In this document: piece by piece, positions 22,601 to 34,600 of the stretch
How the letters are laid out: every line of letters starts with the position of its first letter
How positions within the stretch are numbered: position 1 is the first letter of the stretch
From: Brachyhypopomus gauderio
Lineage: Eukaryota; Chordata; Actinopteri; Gymnotiformes; Hypopomidae
Direction: 5' to 3'
Assembly: GCF_052324685.1 (NCBI RefSeq)
Contig: NC_135219.1
Coordinates: 22,537,316 to 22,601,315, forward strand
Length of the DNA: 64,000 nucleotides
Made by a program: the position numbers and the translations under genes
The notes under the pieces: model-generated
The model's input: only the letters and a program-made list of their open reading frames with translations
The model's database searches: none
What the model was told of the DNA's origin: nothing

Positions 22601-25600
22601 ATAATTGGCGAATAATCATTTAGTGTTAGAAGGGGAGGGACAACTGTGAATTTTGATTGGACATGAATTTAAGTAGATTTCTCGATGGGACCAATTAGGT
22701 TTACAAATTTATATGTAATTCATTGGCCCTTTGGCGAGCTATTCGGAAAGGGGTGGCGAGCTACTGGTAGCTCGCGAGCGACGTGTTGGAGACCCCTGGT
22801 CTAAGGTTATAATGCGTCGAATCATTGTTATACCAGCATAGTATAATACTGATAATACATGTATATGGATTACAGATGTCATTTATCACTATTTTAGTAC
22901 ACCCCCAAACAATATAAACAAAACATTGTCATGCTGCTTTGCTGGCTTCTGATACCTCATCTGGACTGCTGCCAAAGCATATATCTATTAATCTTTGTAA
23001 TCTATGTAACATGGCTTCTTTAAGTATTGGGTATCACCTGGCCAGCGTTAAGCAGTGGTATGCAGCAGCAGTCTGTGTGATATAAGGAGTTTGTGCTTTG
23101 TACCTACTTCTGTTGGCAAGGACAATGTGAGCTTACAAGCAAGACTAGACTTGAATGTTTTATTGCAGTCAGTTGATTGTGCCAGCACCCCACTCCCCAG
23201 AATGCCAATCCCACATGCCAAAATATCCATTATCATAATCTATTATTATTTAAAATGCAGTATGATCTGCAGGTCTTAATTTCATATGCTGGTCTGAAGA
23301 TTGAACGTGTCCTCTACAGTTCTGTCTGTGTTTCATGTCCAGGTTCAGTGGAGCCTCCCCAGCTCCACTCTCCAGGGTGGAGGAGAGAGAGAGTGGGGAG
23401 ACTTCACCGGAGCGGAGGACATCTTCAACCCTTGCTCCCAGACATCTTCGAAGCAGCTAACCCCAGTGATGCTGGTAGAGGTGACTTATTGATGTTGGCT
23501 TTACTTTATATGTCATTGAAATACCTGTACAAAATGTAGAATTTATAATGTTGCATCATTTGTTTTGTGTTAAAATATTGCTAAATACGATATTTGGGAA
23601 CAAGGAGATCAGTTAGTCAGAAACTTCACTCAGGTGTCAAGTGAGCGGAGCTAAACTCATGAGCATGGATGCCCTTTCCCACGCAGGTTTGCCCAAATCC
23701 AGCCGCTTGCTACCTGGGAACCCCCCCGGGTATTTCTTACTGCCCTCCTACCCTCTGGCCACTCTTCCGGGAGTGCAGCGAGATACAAGCCCTCGGCGCA
23801 GAGACCCGGGCCCGTGGAGGGACAGTACTGGTGAGTGCATGGCTACGTTGCTAAGAACGTGCTAGGCACACACAGTGAGGCATGGCTGGTTATTTGGGTG
23901 CCCGCTTAAGTTAAGTTGGTTTTGCACTAAGCTTGTCTTGCACTTGTTCCCACGTCAGTGGTAAATTGATGAGCAGATCTAATTTTGTGGTCATATATTC
24001 TATATGAATTTAATTTTAACCAACAAATGTGCATATACGTAGATCATTTATAGTCACCACTTGTCAAATGTACAAAATACTTAAATTCAAATTTGATGAT
24101 CTTCATCTGACATGGTTTCACTCAGTAATGGAACAGTGTCTAGCAGAGGCGAGATGTGCTAGCCATTAGCAGAGCTAGGCTAATGTATCTACCAGTATCA
24201 GAATTAAAATAATTCTGAATTGTGCCAAAATAATTAAATTGAATCAAATTGTAAAACTGGGTCACACATATACTGAAGCTCTGATAAATGTCTTCCTGCT
24301 TCTGGGCTCACGGATGCCCTGCTTTCAGATATTCAGTACTACTTCATTGTGCTGCCATTACATGAATTGTAGCAAGATGCATATGAGAAGTTGCCGTTCT
24401 CGGTCCATCTTGCTTGAATCATATTTCAGTGGCACTTTCAGATAAAGAAACATGCAACGTAGTACTAAGGCACTGAGAAATGTTATGGTGAGGTAATTTC
24501 TGCTAATGGCCTTATTCACCCATGCAGGTGAAGTTGGCTCCAGCAGGTGTTCCAAACTGCCTGTGCTCACTTCACGCACGAGAGGGACCTCGTCAGGACT
24601 GATGAGACCTTCTCCGCCCACCTCCCCAGTGGAAGCCCTGCAGGAGGAGAAGCCTGGCAGGAACCTCCACCTGGACCTCGCCCTCATACATGACCCAGAT
24701 GAGGAGCCAGTGGACAAGGAGGAGGTCAGTAGGAACATATATCATGTTGTACATAGTTGGAGTATCTCAGTCTCAGATGCATTAGTTTAACTAGTAAGTA
24801 AGTTTATTTATAAAGCACATTTTTTATGACGGAGTCAACCAAAGTGCTGTATAGAGGCTAAAAAGTACAATATATGCCCAACTCATAAAGAAAAAACATG
24901 TAGAATTTTACATAGCATAAAACATTTAAAATACATACAAATACACCAACTGATTACACCAACTGATACAACATAACTGATAGATTTCTTTGGTTGCTGC
25001 CTGCAAATGTTACTCAAGTGTTGTACTTTCTGGATTTTAATGCATAAACACAGCATTGGTCCTAATATAAGCTGACAAACCTAACGTCTGTGTTTACATA
25101 ATAAAGGCCCTGTAGCATCCCAGTATTAAATCTGACCATGCATGCGATATGCTTTGCTTAGGTGTCCAAATATGATGAGATGATGTTTCCTTCTGCTGAT
25201 GCTACATTTGCGTTTATCTCAGTTGTTAAGGATATCAACATAGTCCTAGCACTATGAGAGGGAGCATTGTCTGGTTGAGAGTATCCATCTCACTTTGGGT
25301 ATATGGTGGCTGTGAATAAATAAATTAACCTAGTTAAGATATGAAGAGTTTGGTTCCAAAACGCTATAAATCCATTTTGATCAATTTGAGTAAAAATGTG
25401 TTTTCTTTAAGTGGTAGGCTGAAAACCACAGTTTTTTGTTTCAAACTATCAAATACCATACTAAGGTTAAAAAAACACAAACAAATTAAATCAAGATTTT
25501 AATATTTAAAGATTTATTTAAAAAAAACAATTCATTTTTTCACAAAACGCAATAAATCCATGCCATGTTTTTTTCAAAATGTCTTATATATCCTTTGTCA

Positions 25601-28600
25601 TTATTAGAAATTTTTTTTGACTGAATGTGCAAAATACAATAATAAATAACTGTAAATTGTACATCTTAATATAATAGTTTGACCATTGGGCCTAAAAACA
25701 CAAATTCATATAATATATAAATTTATATTATTATAATATAATAACCCTGCTCCTAGCTTGGTTATGAACAACCCCCAGCAAACAGTGTTTGTACATGAGT
25801 CACAGAGCTAAATCTTTTCCACGTTTGATAATTTTGCGAGCTAAACGTGCGCACTTTAGCCAGTCCGTCTATTTCGCGGCAATGTAACGATTCTCGGTTA
25901 GGGGCTGGATAGTCTGCCGCTGATATTCTGCCGCCGACAGTGGGACTGGTCAGAACCTGGGCATTGATAAAATAAAATAAATATATCTCTTTTTCCAATA
26001 ACTGCTATACGAACAGGCTCCTCTATATCATCAAAACCGTTCATTTTTGCGGACTTTGAGAGTGAAAAACGAGACATATTTTAACAAAGTAAGCTACATG
26101 AAATGCCGGGCGGCTCAACAGGTCGCGTGCTATGATGTTTACATTCCGTATCTGGTGGTGCACTGTGATTGGATGAGTGGAGATGTGGCGTACTGCGGGA
26201 AATCAGGATTGGCGATTGTTGCATTTTGGAAGGAAAGAGAGAAAGCAGGGCAGTATTACACGGCGGATGTGGCGTTTTGATAAAAATTGAATATTGGCTT
26301 TTCAAGAGTGGTCACATACCATTCTGATTCTAACTCTTTTTTTTTTTAACTGCATTTATCGCGTTTCGGAACCAAACTCTTCATATATTCTGGCATCAAG
26401 GCATTGATATGTAGTTAATAATAATAGACCCAGTAAATGTCATTTACCTAACATACAGGGAGGATCCAGCTTTAAACTGGGCAAAATTTGTGTTTCTTTG
26501 GTCATTCAATACTTGTATAGTATTGTTGTATGTACTTGTACTTGACGGATATAGTGGGTATGGGCAGTTGCACTTGGGCTGACAGACTCTTTATTTTTCA
26601 GATGATGAACTCCCTGCGCCTCTTGCGTAAAAGAGTGGCTAAGAAGCGGGCTAAGGTGAATGCAAGTGGCAGAGAAGCAATGTTGCCTCCACTCACCAAA
26701 CCTGCTGGCCGAGAGCCACTCCGTGCCTTCAGGCCTGCCAAAGGTGAGCTCACTCTTTTGCTCTCCTGGAAATGGCATCCAAACCATTTGTTGCAGCAAC
26801 AACAACAAAAAAAGTAAAAGAAAAAAGTATTAAAAAAGTAAAAACTGCTTTGAAAGCCCTATACTACAAACAAAAAGCCCCTGCTGATCCTCTTGTACAT
26901 TGCTATACCTGCACCCATTAACATTGTTTTTCTGCACCATGAAGAAACCACTATGAAACCAGAAGTTATATTTGAGATTTTTGATAGAGTATGTGTTAAT
27001 ATGTATTGTGCTTTTCAGGATCTCAAGTGCAAAGCACCAGGGCGTCCCCTGCTGACGACATGTCTGAAGGAGTAATTGGCAGAGGTTGGAATTGGTTTGC
27101 TGTTAACACTGCATTACACAACACAATGTTTTAAATCTAGTTCTCCATGTTGAATAATGTTTTGCTGTCTTCAGGCTGATTTGACCAAAGTTGAGCTGAT
27201 AGCCCTAAAAGTCCTAGTCAGTTTGTTTGGGTTCTGGTAAAGTGTGAGTGTCTTTTGTTTTATGGTGCCTGTCATGCATTTATAGCAGTTAACACTTATT
27301 GGGACACTTGTAAAGCTGCTTTGTGACAACAACTGTTGTAAAAAGCGCTATATAAATACATTTTGATTGATTGATTGATTGGTATTCCTCTCTAGATGAA
27401 CTCAAACCAGGAACTCCCCGGAAGGATCCCTACTCGCAGCAGACTTTACGGCCCTTCTCCAAACCAGACCTCGCTCTCGCTCAGAGCTTCAGTCTGCTTA
27501 GCTCTGATGACTGGTAAGTCACACCTGCAAAATTCTGAAGCATTTGGCTAGGGCAGGTTAAACAGCAAGTCATTTATGGTGTTCTGCATATATGGTAAGT
27601 ATGCATGTATTTAGTGAAGTTTTTTCCTCTTTGTCCCTTTTCTTGTAGCATTTTTTCTTGCAGTAGCCGATGGTTACAGTGTGTGTCTATGTCCAATATC
27701 TTTATACAGGGAGAAGAAAATTGAAGGGTTGATGTTAATCCGTAGATTGGCTCAGCATCACTCTGATGTGCTTGGCAGCAGGCTTCATGAGGTCTGCATT
27801 GTTCTTATTCAAGAGGTAAGCCACTAGATTTGCTGACTGTGTATCGGTCTGAATTCTAAAATTGGCAGACACCATCAGCATGTACATATTACAGGTGATG
27901 TTGCTGACAAAGTCAAGTCAGAGTTAGCATAGCACTTTGAAATTCCTTTTTTATAAAAACATTTCTCATCTAATTGAAATTCAGATGGCATAGCTAACTG
28001 TAATTAGTGATTAAGGTATTTCCGCCTACATAACACATTGCAGTGGTGGATTATACTTATTACGATGGCGGTGGCAGTGTTGGATGTGGCTGAAACGAGC
28101 TGGAACGTTGTCTTTCCTGCAGGTGCTGCACCTGCGCTCTGCCGTGTCCCGCATGGCGGTGGTGTCCTTGAGGGAGTTGTACTCCAGCCTGCAGAAAGGG
28201 ATGGACCAGGAAGTGGAGGCTACAGCTAAGGTCCTCCTCCACAAAGCAGCGGAGTCCAATGCCTTCATCAGGCAGGACGTGGACACAGCTCTGGACAGCA
28301 TGGTGCAGAACTGCACCCCCATTCGGAGCATGAACGCCCTTCTCGCTGGAGGACTCTGGTCAGTTAGCCTGCAGTGAGCTTTAAACTGAGGCTTTCAGAT
28401 AATTTTTACTTCTCCATTGTTCTTTCAAAATATTGCCCTGGCCTATATCAATCAGGGTGGCCGCGGGTCCTTAAAAAGTCTTAAATGGTATTAAGTTTAA
28501 TTTTTGTCAAATAAGGCCTTGAAAAGTCTTATTTTGTCTTAAATTTTCAACCAAAATATCTTAAATTTGCGGAGCTAAATTTAGGGAGGAATAATTCCGT

Positions 28601-31600
28601 CAGCCATGTGTTGAAATTCGGGGGCGGATATCGGTAGATTCCAAATAAAATTAAATAAAATTCCAAATAAAATTAAAGCCAACTCGCAAGATCATACACG
28701 TTAAAATAAAGCACAAAAACTAATAATCAGTTAGTTTTTGTGCTTTATTTTAACGTGTATGTTCTTGCGAGTTGGTTTTAATTTTATTTGGAAAACAGTA
28801 TTAAAAAGTCTTAAAATGTCTAAATTTTCACTTGGTCAAACCTGTAGACACCCTGTCAATATTTTTAGTTATTTATCCTCTTGTTTATTCTTTTTATTGT
28901 GTTCCATCTCCGCTCTGCTGATCCAAACTGCCCTTCACACCACTTAAAGAATAGGCTAGTTAGCTAGCTCACAGAGGACATGCAAACATTTTCTGTTTAA
29001 AAATTACAGATGTACAATAACTGGTGCAAACTAAGCCATCAAATAGAATATGATCATTTGGTTGTGCACTTAGATCATACATAAGGGTATTAAGTTTCTT
29101 TTTAGAAGCTAAAAGTTGTACTGTATACATTGATTGGATGGATTAATAGTTATTACCTTCTTTTTTTGAATGCCCTAATTGTTTTCCTTCTGTTTTCCTC
29201 AAAAGTCATCTGAATGCTGCAGTAAGAAAGTGTACTGCTCGGCACTTGGCTACTTTGGTAGAGAAGATTGGTGCAGAGCGAATTATTCCTGCAGTCTCCA
29301 AGTTGGCACAGGACTCTTCCCAAGAAACCAGGTTAGTACTGGGATCAGAACGAGGATTCTACAAGGCTTATTCAGTTTCCCAGATAGTAATAAATGGTCG
29401 GTATGCTGTGAGTCACGGGTCTCTCACTCACGGTTCTCTCCTGTTTTGGGGTCTGTTCTTCGTCTCAGGCGCTTGGGCCGGCGTATGCTGCTGTTCCTGT
29501 CCTCCCACCATGATTTTGATAAGATGGTGGAAAAGTACATCCCTGCCAAAGACCTGGCAACCATCAGGGACACTGTCCACACTCTGAAATCCAAGGTAGC
29601 GATTCATGTTTGGATACATGATGAGGATTTTTTATCCCATTCAGCCACTATGCCCCATGTTTACTCACTAAACAAAGCTTATTCACAAAACTTTTAGGTG
29701 AAACAGACTGCAATAAAAAAAAACCATCTAAACTGTGATGGTAGACATATATTGTAAACAAATAATAAAGTACAGGGCAGTGCGTGGCACCACACATTGT
29801 ATTTACAGTAAGGCATGCACAGTGTAGTCCCAGACCCAGTAGTTAAAGGACAGAGCATAGTTCAAAATGAACCGGCTTGAAACCTTTGGGATAGAATCAA
29901 AGTATGAAGCAATATGTGGACTTCAATATCATCACTCCATGTTTTGTGGTGATTTGTACGTGTGTATTCCCAGGAGAGGACAAAGTTGTCTAGGATTCCA
30001 AGATATAAGATGTGTCTCCCTCGTCTGGAGCAGCAAGAAGCTCCAGCCGCACAGGTGGAGCATCAGAACACGCAGCGAATGAAGCGCAGCCTTAGACACA
30101 CGGTGAGGGACGTGAGCCCAGACGACGCGGCACCTCTGAAAGGTAACGGCTGACTTCGGCGAATGCTCCCCTCCTGTTTCTTGAGAACCTTACATTACCG
30201 CTTACCCGTGAACCTCTTTCCCATCAGACCTGCAGCTGAACAGTAGTCTTCCAGCACAGACTAAGACCGGTGTCATCCTGGATGATTTGCCCTCAAGCTC
30301 CAGAAACGCACGCACCCCCAGAAGTCCCGTCAAAAGTTTGAGTCCTCCGCTTCATCCCAGCCCCCCCACGGCTGTCCCTACTAAAAACATGCTGCCACGA
30401 CGCAGACGAGGTACCAGACTGATCAGAGCACGTCCGTCCCTTTCAAACAGTTCTGATGAGTGTTGCCTGCTCTTCAGCACTTCATGTGTGATCACTGCAC
30501 TTGCATGTAAATTGCTTTGCTGTTAACACTGCATTACACAACAATGTTTTAAATCTAGTTCACCACATTGAATAATGTTTTGCTGTCAGCCTTCAAGCTG
30601 ATTTGACCAAAGTTGAGCTGGTAGCCCTAAAAGTCCCAGTCAGTTTGTTTGGGTTCTGGTATTCCTCTCTAGATGAACTCAAACCAGGACCTCCCAGGAA
30701 GGATCCTCACGAGCAGCAGACTTTACGGCCCTTCTCCGATCCAGACCTCGCTCTCGCTCAGAGCTTCAGTCTGCTTAGCTCTGATGACTGGTAAGTCACA
30801 CCTGCAAAATTCTGAAGCATTTGGCTAGGGCAGGTTAAACAGCAAGTCATTTATGGTGTTCTGCATATATGGTAAGTATGCATGTATTTAGTGAAGTTTT
30901 TTCCTCTTTGTCCATTTTCTTGTAGCATTTTTTTCTTTCAGTATCCGATGGTTACAGTGTGTGTCTATGTTCAATATCTTCATACAGGGAGAAGAAAATT
31001 GAAGGGTTGATGTTAATCCGTAGATTGGCTCAGCATCACTCTGATGTGCTTGGCAGCAGGCGTCATGATGTCTGCATTGTTCTTATTCAAGAGGTAAGCC
31101 ACTAGATTTGCTGACTGTGTATCGGTCTGAATTCTAAAATTGGCAGACACCATCAGCATGTACATATTACAGGTGATGTTGCTGACAAAGTCAAGTCAGC
31201 GTTAGCAAAGTACTTTGAAATTCATTTTTTATAAAAACATTTCTCATCTAATTGAAATTCAGATGGCATATCTAACTGTAATTAGTGATTAAGGTATTTC
31301 CGCCTACATAACACATTGCAGTGGAGGATTATACTTATTACGATGGCGGTGGCAGTGTTGGATGTGACTGAAACGAGCTGGAACGTCGTCTTTCCTGCAG
31401 GTGCAGAACCTGCGCTCTGCCGTGTCCCGCATGGCGGTGGTGTCCTTGAGGGAGTTGTACTCCAGCCTGCAGAAAGGGATGGACCAGGAAGTGGAGGCTA
31501 CAGCTAAGGTCCTCCTTCACAAAGCAGCGGAGTCCAATGCCTTCATCAGGCAGGACGTGGACACAGCTCTGGACAGCATGGTGCAGAACTGCACCCCCAT

Positions 31601-34600
31601 TCGGAGCATGAACGCCCTTCTCGCTGGAGGACTCTGGTCAGTTAGCCTGCAGTGAGCTTTAAACTGTGGCTTTCAGATAGCAACAACAGTCACAAGAAGC
31701 TAACAAAGCACTGATTTTGGCTGCTGTTTTTACTTTTCCATTGTTATTTCAAAATATTGCCCTGGCCTATATCAATATTTTTAGTTATTTATCCTGTTAA
31801 ATATTATTTTTATTGCATTCCACCTCCTCTCTTCTGATCCAAACTGCCCTTCACACCGCTTAAAGAATAGGCTAGTTAGCTAGCTTACCGGAGACATGCA
31901 AACATTTTCTGTTTAAAAAATACAGATGTACACTCACTGGTGCAAACTAAGCCATCGAATAGAATATGATAATTTGAGTTTCTTTATAGAAGCTAAAAGT
32001 TGTAGGCCTACTGTATTCATTGATTGGATGGATTAATAGTTATTACCTTCTTTTTTTGAATGCCCTAATTTTTTTCCTTCTGTTTTCCTCAAAAGTCATC
32101 TGAATGCTGCAGTAAGAAAGTGTACTGCTCTGCACTTGGCTACTTTGGTAGAGAAGATTGGCGCTGGCCGCTTATTGTCTGGGGCGAAAGACGTCATAGC
32201 GAGAATTATCCCTGCAGTCTCCAAGTTGGCACAGGACGCTTCCCAAGAAACCAGGTTAGTACTGGGATCAGAACGAGAATTCTACAAAGCTTATTCAGTT
32301 TCCCAGATACTAATCTTTTGCTGATTCTTTTAGTCTCCTAGTCTGATACTCTGAAGTCAGCAAATGCTGCTAAATTGTAGAGTAATAGAAGCACTATCAT
32401 GTTTTCTACACACAGACGGCCTTGTAAAATTGTGACCTGGTAAGATAAATGGTCGGTGTGCTGTGAGTTACGGGTCTCTCACTCACGGTTCTCTCCTGTT
32501 TTGGGGTCTGTTCTTTGTCTCAGGCGCTTGGGCCGGCGTATGCTGCTGTTCCTGTCCTCCCACCATGACTTTGATAAGATGGTGGAAAAGTGCATCCCTG
32601 CCAAAGACCTGGCAACCATCAGGAACACTGTCCTCACTCTGAAATCCAAGGTAGCGATTCATGTTTGGATACATGATGAGGATTTTTTTTTTATGCCATT
32701 CAGCCACTATGCCCCATGTTTACTCACTAAACAAAGCTTATTCACAAAACTTTTAGGTGAAACAGACTGCAATAAAAAAACCATCTAAACTGTGATGGTA
32801 GACATATATTGTAAACAAATAATAAAGTACAGGGCAGTGCGTGGCACCACACAGTGTATTTACAGTAAGGCATGCACAGTGTAGTCCCAGACCCAGTAGT
32901 TAAAGGACAGAGCATGGTTCAAAATGAACCGGCTTGAAACCTTTGGGATAGAATCAAAGTATGAAGCAATATGTGGACTTCAATATCATCACTCCATGTT
33001 TTGTGGTGATTCGTACGTGTGTATTCCCAGGAGAGGACAAAGGTGTCTAGGAATGCGAAGATATAAGATGCGTCAGCCTCGTCTGGAGCAGCAAGAAGCT
33101 CCAGCCGCACAGGTGGAGCGTCAGAACACGCAACGAATGAAGCGTAGCCTTAGGCACACGGTGAGGGACGTGAGCCCAGACGACGCGGCACCTCTGAAAG
33201 GTAACTGCTGATTTCGGCGAACGCTCCCCTCTTGTATCTTGAGAACCTTACCGTACCGCTTACCCGTGAACTCTATCCCAGCTGTGGAGTCATGCGTACC
33301 TCCTCCTCAGTTTGCCAGCAGGTGAATATTTAAACAGTTAATCAAAACAACAACAACAAAAAAGTGCATCCTGATTGGAACTGTTTGCAATTTTTGATGG
33401 TGTTGATGTTGGTTTAATTTGATTGCAGCCTTGTTCATTTTCTGTTTGGACACTATAACCCAATCCTTGTGTTTTCTCTCTTGTGTGTGTTCAGCAAAGA
33501 CAGCAGCAGAGCACACATCCACAGCATTGCAGACAAGACAGAGTACGTCAAGCATCTCAAGGCCCTGCTGGGTTCAAAAGACTTCAGCGAGCCCATCAAG
33601 GGCATTGATCAGCTGGTGGCCCACTGCGAGGACAACCCATATATGGTCGTGGGCAACATGTTCCTGGTAACACATTTGAACTGAATTGATTTTTAATGTT
33701 TTCAGTAGCTTTCAGAAGTGATCTGTATGGGGGGTCATACGTTGGAGAACATTAAATGCTGGCACATCTGAAGAAATGTCAAAAGCTCAGATGCTTCAGA
33801 GTAGAAAATATTACAACAATCAGTTTTAACTATTACAGTGGAGGGCAGTCGTGTCCATTGTTAGTGTGAGCTTGTTTTACAATGTATGTGAAGATTTCAC
33901 CCAAGCGTATCCTTGAAATTGCATTAAACCAAAGAATCCAAGTGAATGACTTATGAAAAAATCAGTCGGTTGAAATGAAAGGGCTTGAAATCAAATCAGC
34001 TCCAGGGCTTAACGGCACTGATATGGTGAGTGCCTGATGAATGCATGGGCGGCTTGCTCTATACCTCTCTTCCTCTGCTACAGGTATTTGATGCTTTCAA
34101 AGCACGACTGCAAGGTTAACCTCTATGCCTTGGAGGCCTTACAGAAGATAATCACACTGCTCAGAGACAACCTGGTCCAAGTGGTCTACATCTTAGTCCC
34201 AGCTATAGTGGACAATCACCTCAACTCCAAGAATAACGCCATCTACATGGCAACAATAGGTGCCATTCAAGCTCTCATCAATAACCTTGGTGGGTTATTT
34301 TCTCTCTTTACAAAACATCTTGAAGGACACATGCCACTGGGCTTTAGAAAAACAACAACAATGATTGTGTTCTGTTTTACCTTTGTATCTTTTGATGAAA
34401 GGTTGCTAGGTTGGGGAAAAGGTTCACACAAATCAGTAAAAGAATGTTCTTGCTCTTTGGCTAGATGTTTGTGGTGCAGATCAAATGGAAATCTCCTTTC
34501 ATATTAAGGCACAGTCCAATATAAAGAAAAAAATATTTCTGTAAGACTGACAGGAGATCTTGCATTATCTGACAGCAGATAGTTAAATAATGGAGTTTAC

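Larger units (their letters stand above)
27098..30226 (+). repeat. TOG exon module 1 (tandem duplicate unit)
   Basis: First of two tandem, exon-for-exon copies of the TOG module inside gene B. It contains the DELKP linker exon (27396), WEKKIEG exon (27710), LRSAVSR exon (28123), HLNAAVRK exon (29206), RLGRRMLL exon (29469) and the basic linker exon (29974). Homology to module 2 begins in the intron at about 27,098 and runs to the acceptor before the next exon. Module 1 differs by a 33-nt in-frame deletion in the HLNAAVRK exon (motif SGAKDV lost), a SINE-like tail at about 27,240 and a 403-bp MITE at 28,453. Its linker exon is open, unlike that of module 2. Confidence 0.85.

Noticed and set aside
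23301-23492. Alternative frame through exon 23343-23480
   Set aside because: Phase from both neighbouring exons selects the other frame (EPPQLHSPGW), so this one is treated as a shadow.
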